A stretch of DNA of 64,000 bases from Branchiostoma floridae (Eukaryota > Chordata > Leptocardii > Amphioxiformes > Branchiostomatidae), in assembly GCF_000003815.2 (NCBI RefSeq), contig NC_049979.1, forward strand, positions 31,467,865 through 31,531,864, read 5' to 3'. Below the pieces are notes generated by a model. That model ran no database searches. It had not been told where the DNA came from and saw nothing but the letters and a program-made list of their open reading frames with translations. Of the stretch, positions 1 to 11,245 are shown in pieces; position 1 is the stretch's first letter; each line of letters opens with the position of its first letter. The translations under genes and the position numbers were made by a program.

Positions 1-2820
1 GTTGCGAACGTCCTGGGATCTAAAGGTTTCATACAGACATGTTTGCTACATCAATATCCGTCGCATGCCGGCTTGTGTATCGTTGGCTGGCCACCGGGGA
101 TTTTACAAGCTCAAATTTATACGTCGTGCCTCAAACCAAAGGGGTTTTATGCCTCATCTGTAAAACAATTAAATTTGCATGGCGATTTTTTAGTAAGTTA
201 AATGTAAGATGTGCCACAACGTAGCGACCATGCTTCGAACGTAACGTGTTAACCATTCTTAAAGCTCAAATTTCCTTGGCGACGCAAAACTTGCAATTGG
301 CTACTGTACACAATCCTATGAATCCCGCGATTCATTCAGACGACAGCTCTGTGCAGAAATTTATACTCAGTGATTTTTTTAACCTCCTTGCTCAGTCAAA
401 ATCTTACAAGCAGTTAGTAAAAAGATCAAGATCAAAAGCAAACTTATTTTTCACGGTTTATGTAAGGCCCCGCCCTTACATAAAATGCCGCATGATTGCA
501 AGCTGGTGAGGTCTGAGCCCTTGTCGTCAACTATATTGAAAGTATCTTTGACATTTGAATTTACATATTTATCTTCTTTTTTAAATTTGACTTCTGTACG
601 TATGTGGTAGCAATAACTGACAGTTAATCGTGGGGGGAGGGGGGTAATAACAAAAAAAGTCAGCAATATGCGACTGACCATAGCAGTAGGGGAGGGGGAT
701 TTTCCTACATACATATGCTGGCGGGTTCGACCGGTCGCTTCACTCTAGCCGCCGGCAGGCGTTAGGAACTACATGTATCATCTAAACCAGCACCGTCTGC
801 AAACACCCGCTGAATTTTTGCAAAATAATTGTCTACATTTACGCTCCCATATAGACGGCACCGACAATGACGGAAAGGACAAAATCTAACTTATACATGT
901 GTATTCAACTTCCACTGAACTTCGCCGCGCGCGCTCTGCACCGAATCGGAGCACGAGACTAAGGCCACACCATGTACATTTTATGGATGACATCAGCGTG
1001 CGCATTAATTTTCGCCTGATTTAAGGAAAAAAAAAGATTTTTCCTTCGGCAGGGATGGTCAACATGACGATAAAATACCAAGAAGAGCAAATGTGTTGTA
1101 GCCTTATAGTTGTACTTGTAGAAGGGACACTTCCAAGGTACCCGAGACTGTAGTTGTAGAAATGAAACTTATTGGATAGTTGTAAAAGTGAAACCAATAT
1201 GGAAGCTATGAGTGTGGCTACCAACTTTGTTGGTGATGCCAGTCTACCACACTAGTGTCACTTTTACTACACCAGTACATGTCTTAAATACAGGAATGAA
1301 TGCCTTCTTGGCTCTGGTACCATGTTTGTCCCTTTATTTTCTTTTTACAACAGTCATCACAACTTTATGGTGCCTATTTTTGAAAATGTAGCCAACTTTT
1401 TTTCACCCATCTTGTTTTTTTTCGCCCTATCGCACTATTTTTGCAATCTGCAGAGGATGTCATCCATAAAATTTACTTGCTGTGGCCTGATAGATTTCAA
1501 AGCTTTTTTTGAACATTTGATTACATATCGTTGAAGGAAACCAATTTTGTCCATGGCTTTCTCCCCAATTTCCAAGTAGAAATGTTAGGCTAGACCATGT
1601 GAAGGTAAACATTCTGTATTTGCTTGCAAATGTTACCTTTCTAGTGTTCACTTTGTTATTGTATCATTATCATCATACTTCATACATGTTTTTTGCAAAG
1701 AAAAAAAAAGAAAAATTAACGTCAGCGCCCTGCGGAAAATTAAAACGGAGCATCAGAGTTCTATGACCAAAAGTCAAAGTCGAGTAATACACACACAAGA
1801 CAGACATGTACATGCATACAAGATGCAAGGGAGAGGGTACGGGATAAGGGGAAAACCTGAGATGCAGTAGTTCTCGGTCAGCCTGCCTGGAGGAAGCTTC
1901 TCATGGGGATAATCACATGGAGCCGGTCGGGCGGGGAGGTTGGAACTCAGGACAAGAAATCCTCAGGGCTGGCGAGGTGAAGAAACGCAGTTGTCACAGC
2001 AGTAGGGAGGCGCAAAACCAGCAAAATTTTCATCCTGGTCCGGACGGGTACATCACGGGTACATGGGGTACAGCTCGGCGTGGAGAATCCGGAGCCAAGG
2101 CAGTAATCCTCGCGGCTGAGCGACTGTTTCTGACTGAAGGTAACCCAGAAGCGTATCGAACTACAAGGCGAGTCCATCAACACGAAGTAATCCCAGAGAA
2201 TCCACGCAGTATAGAGGCACGAGGTTTTGCCGTACGGGAGAATAGTTCTAAAACAGGTCCTAGTTCAAACAGCACAGACTAACAGAAGACAGGACACCAT
2301 TATAGTATAAACTCAACAAGTCAGGAGCTCAACAAAATATGACCGTACTCAGTGAAGGAGGAGCCACGAATGACCTACATGGGAGATGGGGGAAAGGTCA
2401 GAGGGTAAATGGGGTCAGAGGGATAAGCATCAGGGTAGGGGGACACGTGACTTGTCTGTTCAACCGTCGGAAAACATGAATCCTCTAGGATTACACGTGG
2501 AATGGAAGAAAACAATTTTTGGATTGCTAGCTTGTGGCGAACACGGATATAACTGTTTAAGAGAGCCATTTGTTAGGTATATGTTGCAATGATCTTGATA
2601 TGCTTTTGACGACTGACACAATAGGTGTTTATAATGTTTGGCTAATGTCTTGTGGTTAAATGCAAACTGTACAAATGTATACCTAATACATTTATCTGTT
2701 ACTGGACATGACCCCCCCCCCCCCCATGTTATTATTTTCAAAAAAGAACTGGAATCTTTGACAGCCCGCCCAGACACCCCCAATACTCCCATGGCCACGG
2801 ACGCCCTGCAGTTCACTTGA
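1..2820. other. No supported gene; unassigned non-coding DNA
   Basis: I see no recognisable domain, RNA gene or mobile element here. The longest open frame, 121 codons at 1917-2282 plus strand, is rich in Gly, Arg, Glu and Ser. It has no family signature and no flanking splice or promoter signal I could recognise. A run of 14 C lies at 2712-2725. It is one of about nine poly-C or poly-G runs of 10-15 bases spread over the window. Confidence 0.5.
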
Positions 2821-2822
2821 CT

Positions 2823-3380
2823 AGACTTAGACTCGACTTCAGCCAGGTTAACTCACACCTATTAAAACACCATTGTATAAATAGTCCTGCGTGCCAATGT
2901 GGTAATCCAAACGAGACTACTGAGCACTACCTGTATAATGTTGAAAGGACCCATATGTTACAATCCTAAGCCTGTTTAAACCTGAAAGAAATACTCTCAT
3001 TCGACCCCCTTCATTCATCTGACTGTACCGTATGTACCCTATAGCTACTCCTTATGGGCAACCCCTCCCTCTCACAATCCATAAACTGTCACATTCTAGA
3101 CCACGTGTTTAACTACATCTCAATGAGTGGAAGATTCTTTTAGTTCAATTTGATTGTTAAGCCAGCCTTGTGTCTGTAACTCTGCTATTATTACTTTTCC
3201 TTCGTCGACTGTCATTTAGCCTTTTCAATGTCAACCTTTGTATTTGTTGTAGTTCCAGCTGATTTTGATCGTTATTTGTTTTATGTTTACTGAGCAGAAG
3301 ACTCACATAAGCAGATATGCTTCTTGTCCTATGCTCACAAAACAAATGTGAATAAAATAAAATAAATAACAAACTGATTA
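2823..3380 (+). pseudogene. LINE 3' fragment: ORF2 C-terminal cysteine motif plus 3' tail
   Basis: Reading from 2823 in the plus frame gives RLRLDFSQVNSHLLK, then a cysteine-rich stretch CQCGN-PNE-TTEHYLYN. This matches the C-x-C...H-x(4)-C knuckle found after the reverse transcriptase domain in many non-LTR retrotransposons. The final Cys is replaced by Val (GTT) near 2940, and stops follow, so the copy is dead. The 3' part (3270-3380) runs into an A/T-rich tail with repeated AAATAAAATAAA, as expected for a LINE 3' end. The copy is 5' truncated: no RT core is visible upstream. The clade is probably CR1/RTE-like, but this is uncertain. Confidence 0.6.
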
Positions 3381-3399
3381 ATAAAAATGTCAAACCAGC

Positions 3400-4690
3400 A
3401 CCAATAGAATTGAGAATCCATGTGCTATCGGCAGCGACAGTGAGGCGAAAGAATAAGTCCTTCACATAAGAAACAACAACTAGAACCTTGGTTCCCTTAT
3501 GATATGAGTTCTGAGGCCAAAAAATTCTCCGAAAACGGCTGAAATTCGCGGAAAAAATAGCCCCAAAATTGATCGAAACTGATCCAGCACGGCTGCCATG
3601 ATAACACACGTGACAGTAAAAATAGCCCCTTATTGCACTAGGGCAGATTTGGATCATTATAATGATGCCGTAATCGCGTGAAATATATATATATTTTTTT
3701 ATTTCGGGGTAACGATGGACACAGAATGCCATTCATATTTTCAGAGTGTTCATTTTCAAAAATAATCGTAAGATTTTTTTTTCATTTCAGCAGTTTCAAG
3801 TGTCAAAATATAATCTGTAACATATTAGTATGTGCGTCCTGAGATGCTGAGCTACTTTTACAGACGAACTCTCAAAAATCTTTGTTTTCGACACCAACCT
3901 TTTTGTTGGCACTATCGAGCAGGAGATTATGAACAAAATACTATTTTTTTCATTTTGGGGGTGTTGATATTTTCTTATATATATGATTGTTTTAATTGGT
4001 GGAAATGTCTAAAAAAATATGGTTGAGTACTTGCAGCTATACAATGATTTTAATGATATGCCACTTCGAGTTCCAAGTGCATGTATCATGCAAATTTTCA
4101 CCTGTTAAATTTGAAAGCACTGTTGGCCCCCGGTTAGGGTTTTATATCGGGGAAGCCATGTCCATTTTGTTAACATTAGGGATACTAAGGATTTATTTTG
4201 TTATGTATAACTTTATACCTGTTATTACAAAATGGAAAAAATAGCTATGTATAATTCGAACGAGATATGCAACGTTATAGTTATTCATTATTTATACAAA
4301 TTACTGATATGGTGCCCAGGTATATGAACATAACTTACCTGCTTATCATATTCTTCCCCTTGAACAAAAGTAGCATGGACACAGTCTACATGTCAATTTG
4401 GTGATTTTCTGGGGTGTGTGTGTTTATTTCGGGGGGGGGGGGGTATTAGATTTTTTAAATATTTGTCCAGGGAATATGTTTTTTCCGTGGGTATGTTTAT
4501 TTGGGACAAAAGAGTAGGCTTTGCCTTTTTGAAGGGTATGGCAACAGTCAGTCCACGCAAAACTTAATAGTAATTAATAATTAATTGATAAAAACAATTC
4601 CCTTTATTCAGAATAGTGGTATCAAATCAAAGGAAGAGATTCATTGGATGAATCATGCAATGGAATGCTGAAAACTTCACTACTAACCTT
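3400..4690. other. AT-rich unassigned DNA
   Basis: No gene is supported. A minus-strand frame at 3157-3732 (191 codons) overlaps the antisense of the preceding LINE tail and shows no domain. Plus frames at 3832-4244 are AT-driven. A G-run interrupts the sequence at about 4431-4443. Confidence 0.45.
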
Positions 4691-4694
4691 GTTT

Positions 4695-5035
4695 TTGTGT
4701 GTTACATAATAATAACTTTATTGCACAACAATTGTACGAGGTACAAAGTATGGCATCTACATAACTACAGTGCTATAACTTAACTTAGGGCTTATCTAAC
4801 TAATACAGGAGTTGTAGTATGGGATAAGTTTCTTACAATCATTGGAGGCTTTTACAATCATTTGGGGAATTTCTAATGTCAAATCCTTCTTTGATATATT
4901 TTCCTATATCTGCCATGCAGGGATTGTCACATGTCATTATGTATCTGAATTTGCACTTCAGGTCCATTTGGATAAATCCTTCTATGTTCACCCCAGACTT
5001 TGACAAGAAGCATCAAATCAAATTAGTATGGCCTT
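4695..5035 (-). pseudogene. Minus-strand LINE 3' end (C-terminal tail and 3' UTR)
   Basis: On the minus strand a short open frame (about 5000 down to 4865) reads GFIQMDLKCKFRYIM, then GKYIKEGFDIRNS. This resembles the helical tail that follows the zinc knuckle in CR1/RTE-type ORF2 proteins. Further along, the same strand ends with AATAAAGTTATTATTAT (about 4720 down to 4704), a typical LINE 3' terminus of a poly-A signal and a short tandem tail. Only the last few hundred bases survive. The assignment rests on tail resemblance, so an unrelated 3' UTR is possible. Confidence 0.4.
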
Positions 5036-5115
5036 AGCCTACTATTCTCTAATGTAACTTACTGAATTTATGTCCAATGCGTAAAAAAAGAAACCTTTCC
5101 ATTGTCATTATTATA

Positions 5116-5529
5116 GATTATGCGTCTACCACCTTCGGTCAATGGCTGTTTCGACAACCGTCGTGGATTTTAGGCTCTACTCTACCCTTGGTTCAAGACG
5201 TGGTAACATATGATGCCGCAAAAGCCTTGGATGGGGACATTAGAACCTACTGGAAGCCAGCTTTTCAACTTCCGGACCAAGAGAACTGGCACATCGTACT
5301 GGATCTCACTACACCCCATACTCTGACCCGCGTTGCAGTCAACAACTACGGAGACACCAGGCATGATATCGCAGCCTTCAAGTTGCAAATGACCAAAGTT
5401 CTGAGGCTACACAACTTGGAGACCGTCGTTTCCGTTACTGACGTGAAATCAGGAACGAAGCATCGCCTGGAGTTCAGTTGTTTCTCGGGAACAGCGCGGT
5501 ACTGGAAGCTCCTAGTAACAAAGATATAA
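5116..5529 (+). CDS. F5/8 type C (discoidin) domain exon
   Basis: This is the only convincing host coding segment. It encodes a discoidin-like beta-sandwich of the kind used in extracellular and cell-surface proteins to bind glycans or phospholipids. Visible family landmarks are AAKALDGDIRTYWKP near the start, NWHIVLDLTTPHTLTRVAV in the middle, then NNYGDTRHDIAAFKLQ, and FSGTARYWKLLVT at the end. The usual closing segment (about 12-15 residues with W-x-PWL-x-E) is absent, because a stop follows LLVTKI at 5527-5529. Either the exon splices on before this, or the gene is truncated. A candidate acceptor (TATTATAG) ends at 5115. An ATG at 5077 would put an unlikely basic leader before it, so I prefer an internal or last exon to a single-exon gene. 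Partner exons upstream were not identified. Confidence 0.7.
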   Translation, partial: DYASTTFGQWLFRQPSWILGSTLPLVQDVVTYDAAKALDGDIRTYWKPAFQLPDQENWHIVLDLTTPHTLTRVAVNNYGDTRHDIAAFKLQMTKVLRLHNLETVVSVTDVKSGTKHRLEFSCFSGTARYWKLLVTKI

Positions 5530-5563
5530 TGTAATGTCCTGTAATGTGCTCTTCATATTCCTT

Positions 5564-5569
5564 AATAAA
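5564..5569 (+). promoter_or_regulatory. Possible polyadenylation signal after discoidin exon
   Basis: AATAAA lies 35 bases after the discoidin stop codon. It would fit a terminal exon with a very short 3' UTR. In AT-rich DNA the hexamer is common by chance, so this is only suggestive. Confidence 0.25.
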
Positions 5570-5911
5570 TAGATATAATAGATAATTGAGATGTAACGTA
5601 TTTTGCAGATTATTTATTAGGCATGGCAGATATCCATGAACATATTCTTTTCACGTTGAAATGTGTAAACAGAAGTGATAGATAATGGTCTAAAACGTCT
5701 TGCTTAAAATGTTGATGAGTCGGGACTTACCCTGAATTAGCTGTGAAATAACTTCTCAACATCTATTTCGTAATAACCTAAGAACAACATTTGAAAATGA
5801 AAACTAAATCTATCTATTTATCTACATATCTATTTATAAATGTTAGCAGCATTCCTTTGTACGTGTCAGTTGAACTAGCAATTGTTGAGAATGTATTTGT
5901 TTCCTCTCTAG

Positions 5912-5955
5912 ATGAATGTGCCCCTGCCGATGAGGACCCATGCTGTTCCGACGGG
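5912..5955 (+). CDS. Possible short exon, EGF-like start
   Basis: A pyrimidine-rich acceptor (TTTCCTCTCTAG) ends at 5911. The following bases read (D)ECAPADEDPCCSDG, and a GT donor candidate sits at 5956. D-E-C after a phase-1 acceptor is a common beginning of calcium-binding EGF modules. Only three Cys are seen and there is no consensus length, so this could easily be chance. If real, it would lie 0.4 kb downstream of the discoidin exon on the same strand. Confidence 0.15.
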
Positions 5956-5989
5956 GTATCCTTTTGGGTGCTATTGACATGTTTATAGT

Positions 5990-7925
5990 TTACAATTGAC
6001 TGAATGTTTTTGTAAGGTCACTTCACAACCTCCTAAATGGCAACCTCCGGAATTTGAAAAAGAGCCAATGAAATCGTCGAGAAAAAGTTTGGAAAATATA
6101 CATAAATCTTCCGCATTGTGAAAGCACGTATTTTTTAAGTCTGCGTTAGAATTCATAGTTATTAGTATCCATATTTGTTTGCTTTTTTCCTTTACATTTT
6201 GGATGTAAATTTCCTGATTTTTGTTGTTCATAAATAATCCTACTATCATCGTAAAAGTAGTTGTTTGCCAATATTGACAGGATCTTCATTTTCATAAAAC
6301 TCTAGCACAGTTGACAGGACATTACTCAAGATCTTGTTTGATTTTCTATCTTCTTACTTGATGTTATGATATGATATCTACATAAACCATTCATTTAGAT
6401 CAAAAACAGTTGTATTGATTCAATGTATTTTTACTTATGTAAATCATTTACGTACGTGACAGCAGCAACTAGTGCTACAGCACAATGTAAACCAGTCAGA
6501 AATGTCATGTGGAATGTAACAGACGGTCACCAAAGCGTTGCTGTAAATGAGGCAGTGTAAAAATGGTGTTTCATTTGTTGAATATAGTAGATGAAAATAT
6601 ACATTTTCCCTCTTTGTCAACATTATCTGGCTAACCAAGGAATTAATGGTGAATTAATGATGAATGATAAAACACCATTATCATAGTTAACAATGCCAAG
6701 CTTACCTGCATTCTTGCTCCTAGGATGAAATGAACAAAAACTGGTAAAATGTACAGTATATATTTGATCAATAATGATTTATAGTAAAATATCTTTCCAC
6801 GAGATAACAAGAGCTAGAATTCCATTGCAGTGCCAAAGAAAGTTGGAAGGTTGACCAGAATTTAATTTTGAGATTCTAAAGTTTCGGTCTCATCAACATC
6901 TACCTAAGAACTCCTGACACACCGATCACTGCTCAGAACATAACTTTATTGGCGAAAGTAATTACGTAAGGAACACGTTTTCAAAATTAGCTTCTGCAAA
7001 ATCATGTTTAATGCATCAATAGTGCCCCCTTGCAGTCTTCGATATAACTGCAATCATTAAAGATTGCAGTTTTAGAAGTTCTATCTAAATGACCAAAAGG
7101 GCCACCAAGCAACTCTAACTAAAATTGTAATGCTTTACATTATAGTTTCGCTTTAAAGATATCTTGGACTTGCCATGTTTCCTTCTACTGCAATAATTTT
7201 GAGACAACAGACGTTTAGTTGAAAATTGTAGGGCACTTTCTGCTTTTAAGATAAACGCGTACTGAATGTTTTATAGGGACGGACTACGGTGACGCTAGCT
7301 GCTTTCATTGGCACCTTGTAGGTACATTGTGTCATTTTAAAGCTAAATACCTAGCTTCGGCTAGGGCCATCCAAGGACAAAAGGTAAAATGGAGATCCCG
7401 TTTGGGAGGGCCACACCTAGGACACGTAAAAGACCCCGCCATACGTGATTGGATCAAACGATTCAATGGGCTAGGGGATCCCCGTAATATCTGCTTCGCT
7501 TATTGAGTCAATAAGTCAAACGTGCCGAAACTCAATGTTTGTAGCCTCGGAAGAAGAGATGCAGCCGCAGTGAGCGTAGTTCAGTACCTAGAAGTGGCCA
7601 ATGGTCATGCACTGAGCAAACACAGCAACATGGTGGTCGTTTGCAAGGGTATTATTTCCCGGCAGATTAGAGGAGGCCAAAATTACTGCAATATATTTGA
7701 AAATGAACACAGCATTAAGGACGTACGAATCCATTTTAATCACAAATGACTTAATATACTTTGAATGTTGTCATTTTAAGATAAATGGTCGATTTTCGGG
7801 AATTTTCCCCCTAACGCGTTTGATTTCTGGTGTTATGGAGGCGATTTTTTTAAATTTCATTTTATAATATTGGCTTCGAATATCATTGCAAATTCCTTAT
7901 TTTTATACTTTTCGTCGATAAGAAC
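5990..7925. other. Unassigned DNA, intron-like
   Basis: No gene or repeat was recognised. A short stretch near 7275-7325 is bounded by a possible acceptor and donor, but it gives no recognisable peptide. GC content rises near 7270-7560 relative to the surroundings. Confidence 0.4.
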
Positions 7926-7929
7926 TTGA

Positions 7930-8855
7930 CCCTGTCTAGACGGGGGGGGGGGGGGTTGGCTAAAAGTGCCTGCGCCAACTTTGACGTCGTATAACTGCCG
8001 AACGACGTGTGCTAGGACTACGAAACTATGTGACTTTTCCTAAAATATTGTTAGCAACAATTCTGTGAAAAAAATTTAGTTTGTGATTTTTCTTGTTGCC
8101 ATGGCAACGGGTTTCTGACAGGCATACTTTACCAAATTTACTAATTTCAGTTTGAATTATGGGATTTCATAGTTTTATTGGTAGACCAAACTTGTTTATG
8201 TATATCATTAAGATCCTGTGTAATTTTAAGTTACATTTCTAATCAATTATTCATAATTTATGCTAATTTGATGACGTCATGGGTCAAAATCCAAGTTTGC
8301 GGACAATACCATTTTCAACGATAAATACTAGTACATGTTATTTTTACTCAAATTCCGTCAAAATCTTTTATTTTCTTACAAAACACAATCATTTGAGCCT
8401 TTTTAGTCCACTTCTATTGGGTTTTGGGGTTATATGTGGAAAAAAATCGTATTTAAAAAAATTCAAGCTTGTCGATCCAAGATGGCAGACAAATGACGTC
8501 ACTTCCTGACGTCATATTGGCGTCAGTGTCGTCGTCATTGGCAACAAAAGACTTGGCAGACTTAGACACCAATAAGATAACCTTTATAGTCATCGTTTTC
8601 TTTAATACCTTTATGTATAGCGGAAATTTCATATTTAGACGATTTAAGCCTAAAATATGACATTATGACGTCATAATTACGTCATATTATGTCATAACGA
8701 TACCAAACTTACAGAAAATATAAAACTTTACTAGTACATCATCCCCTCCAAATTTGGTGATCGTTACCCAAGCGGTTTTGAAATTACGAAGGGGGGGGGT
8801 CAAAAGAGCCCCCCACCGTCCCAGGTATCCCAAAAAAAGCCCGGTCTAGATAGGG
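7930..8855. mobile_element. TTAA-type non-autonomous DNA element (MITE), copy 1
   Basis: The right end reads GTCTAGATAGGG followed by TTAA at 8856-8859. The left end reads CCCTGTCTAGACGGGG and is preceded by TTGA, a one-base-decayed TTAA. So the 926-bp element has inverted ends CCCTNTCTAGAC, each followed inward by a long G run (C run at the other end). Terminal CCCT with a TTAA target is the pattern of piggyBac-like elements, and Kolobok elements also use TTAA. No transposase is encoded. The inside matches two further copies at 9085-10839, including blocks around TTTTCCTAAAATATTGTT, ATTCATAAATTATGCTAAT and repeated TGACGTCA. Confidence 0.75.
8095..8108. promoter_or_regulatory. X-box-like palindrome inside MITE copy 1
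   Basis: GTTGCCATGGCAAC is a perfect 14-bp palindrome and matches the consensus X-box bound by RFX factors. The related copies have decayed forms at 9157 (GTTGCCATGGTTTC) and 9682 (GTTGCCTCGACAAC). Binding is not shown. The site may instead be part of the element's own structure. Confidence 0.4.
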
Positions 8856-9520
8856 TTAAATTAAATTCTATTCTTCATTTATGTCACGATTGACAAATAT
8901 ATTCAAAAATTAATTTTTTCTCACTGAATTACTAACAATTTAATACTATCATTGAATATATATCCGTTAAAAGCACATTAGTTTGCTTTCTTTGCTCAAG
9001 CAATATCGACAGGAATATCATTTACAACAGTAAATGCCACATCTAAAAAAATATTGCCTTCCTTGTAAAAAAAAAAAAAAACAACCAAACTTAGTGAGTT
9101 TTCCTAAAATATTGTTGGCAACAATTTACCATAAAAAAAAGTTTATAATTTTTCGTGTTGCCATGGTTTCTAAAAGGCAAATTTGACAAAAATCACTAAT
9201 TTTGGTTTAAACAATGGGATTTTAATATTTTCTTGCTAAACTTAACTTTTTTATATATCTTTAATATCTAACACATCTTAGTTGAACATTTATAATTAAA
9301 TATTCATAAATTATGCTAATGAGATGACGTACTTGGTCAAAATCCAAGATGGCCGACAATATCATGATGAAAAGTAGAACCAGCTTATTTTCACTCAGGT
9401 TTCATCACTACTTGGTATTTTCATACAGCAAACATTCATGTGAACGTTTTTAATCTAATTTTATGGAGTTTTAGCGTTAGATGTTGAAAAAAATGTATCT
9501 TAAGGTTTAAGGAGATTTAA

Positions 9521-10468
9521 CCCTATTCAGACCGGGGGGGGGGGGCTTTTGAGGCCCGCGCCAACTTCGATGTCCTATAACGCCAGAACGGCTTACGCTA
9601 GAGCCACCAAATTTAGTGAGTTTTCCTAAAATATTGTTGGCAACAATTTTACGAAGTTTGACAAATTTTCCATTGTTTTGTGTTGCCTCGACAACCGTTT
9701 GTTGACAGGTAGTTTTGCCAAAAATCACTATTTTTGGTTCTAACAATGTATTTTTCACATGTATTTGCTATATTACTGCTATTTTGTTACATAAACAAAA
9801 TCTTATATTATTTAGCATATCTTTCATAATTATATATGCATAAATTGTGCTAATTTGATGACCTCATCAGCCAAAAATCCAAGATGGCGGACCGCATGGC
9901 CAGATCAAGAATAACAAGCTAATTATCCCTTAAAATTTGTAACTACCTGGTATTTTTCATCAAAAACCATCTAAATGAATGAATTTAGTCTAGTTTCATT
10001 GCCCTTTGTAATTATTTGTTGCAAAAAAAGGATTTTCAAAAATTCAAGGTGGTTGATATAATATGGCGGAGCCCAACTCGTATCTTAGATGTGCATGACG
10101 TCATTTTATGACGTCATTTTGACGTCATTGATGTTGCCATTGGAAACGCAAGTCGTAATAAACATTATTTTTCTGTTATCTGCACTTGTTCTTACATTTT
10201 ATTAGCATAACTTGAAGTTTTCTGAGAATACCCCTTTTTCATGGATCCGGCCAATATAATCAAATTGATGACGTCATAATTACGTTATCTTACGTCAACG
10301 TAACGTGAAACGTCAAATCCTTGTCAGATATTATGTCGACATCATGTCCTAAAAATTTGGTAGCCCTACGGCACGTCGTCTTAGAGTTATAGGACTTAGA
10401 AGTGGAGGGCCTCAAAAGCCCCCACCCCCCGGTCCAGGGATGACCAAAAAACCCCAGTCTGAATAGGG
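9521..10468. mobile_element. TTAA-type MITE, copy 3, nested in copy 2
   Basis: This is a complete 948-bp element flanked by intact TTAA on both sides (9517-9520 and 10469-10472). The ends are CCCTATTCAGACCGGGG and its complement CCCCAGTCTGAATAGGG. The subterminal GGGGGCTTTTGAGGCC is repeated inverted near 10405-10430. It has no coding capacity. It sits at a TTAA inside a relative, so it inserted later, and its termini are the best preserved of the three. Confidence 0.8.
10096..10127. promoter_or_regulatory. Cluster of three TGACGTCA (CRE-like) palindromes
   Basis: TGACGTCA occurs at about 10096, 10109 and 10120 inside MITE copy 3. Further copies lie near 8272, 8494, 8509, 8666, 10268 and 10511, all within this element family. 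The octamer is the CREB/ATF consensus. Its repeated spacing of about 11-13 bases makes it a structured array, not a single chance site. Confidence 0.4.
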
Positions 10469-10485
10469 TTAAGGTTGATAATCCA

Positions 10486-10496
10486 AGATGGCGGCT
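10486..10496 (+). promoter_or_regulatory. YY1-like site AAGATGGCGGC in MITE copy 2
   Basis: This is an exact match to the extended YY1 consensus. Near-identical cores occur at the matching places of the other copies: AAGATGGCGGAC at 9881, AAGATGGCCGAC near 9347 and AAGATGGCAGAC near 8479. Sequence match only. Confidence 0.35.
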
Positions 10497-10914
10497 AGAT
10501 AAACTACAGATGACGTCATTTTGACGTCGTTGCGTCGGTTTTTGACAACATAAGTCTTAAAACACTTAAATATCGATAAGAAACCTTTGTTGGTAACTTT
10601 TTGTGTGAAATACTTAGGTATTATGGGAATTCGCCCATTTTAGCACAAAAAAATAATGGCGCCATAATCACGTCCTATTACATCATAATGAGATTAAAAT
10701 TTCAGGAATCATAAAACTCGCCGAGCATATCATCCCCTCCAAATTTGGTAATTGTACAGTTAGCCGCTTTGAAAATACGGAAGGGGTCGAAAGCCGCCCC
10801 CAGGCCAGGGAATGCCAAAAAAGCCCAGTATGGATAGGGTTAATGGCAAATGTACACAGTCTATAAGAAGATCAATCGCATATAAATATCAAGTAAAGTT
10901 CCTATCCATATGAC

Positions 10915-11245
10915 AACATTTTTCAGGATTTGTTCGGAGATTAATTAACAGTTTGTGTGTGCCCTATCACGTATGAATATCCAGTATAATTGCGAGAAGT
11001 TTTTTTTTTTTTCTGGATTTGTTCTAGTTAATTGATAGTCCGCGTTTTTATCACACATGAATTTCCAGTAAAGTTGCTCCCTGTGATAGTATGACAAGCT
11101 TTTTTTTCTGAATTTGTTTTAGTTATATGTCAGTCTGTTTTCAATCACAATGAATATACAGTATAGTTGGTATCTGTGGTGGTATGCAAGCTCTTTTTGC
11201 ATTTGTTCTAGTTAATAAAATCGGTCTGTGTTCCATTGCATATGA
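10915..11245. repeat. About 90-bp tandem repeat, four decayed copies
   Basis: TTTGTTCTAGTT-like anchors recur at about 10929, 11018, 11113 and 11202 (spacings 89-95). Each is followed by a T- or purine-rich spacer, ATGAATNTCCAGTA and a poly-T tract. The array runs directly into the large CTGT satellite, and the last copy already contains CTGCCTGCTT. Confidence 0.6.

Larger units (their letters stand above)
9085..10839. mobile_element. TTAA-type MITE, copy 2, interrupted by copy 3
   Basis: The left part (9085-9520) matches copy 1 from the TTTTCCTAAAATATTGTT block onward and lacks its terminal G-run end. The right part (10469-10839) continues the same alignment, through CCAAGATGGCGG and the CRE-like sites, to a terminus CCCAGTATGGATAGGG followed by TTAA at 10840-10843. 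Removing the 948-bp insert and one TTAA restores a single element collinear with copy 1. An A-rich stretch at 9066-9082 replaces the lost left end. Confidence 0.65.

Noticed and set aside
1917-2282. 121-codon plus-strand frame
   Set aside because: Composition is ordinary for GC-richer non-coding DNA. I recognise no motif, and a minus-strand frame of similar quality overlaps it.
3157-3732. 191-codon minus-strand frame with one hydrophobic segment
   Set aside because: Part of it is the antisense of a LINE 3' tail (the FLLISLLFILF run comes from AT-rich tail sequence). No domain or splice context.
7275-7325. Short exon-like segment between AG and GT
   Set aside because: The frames give no family signature and the splice-site matches are weak. 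Such pairs are frequent by chance.
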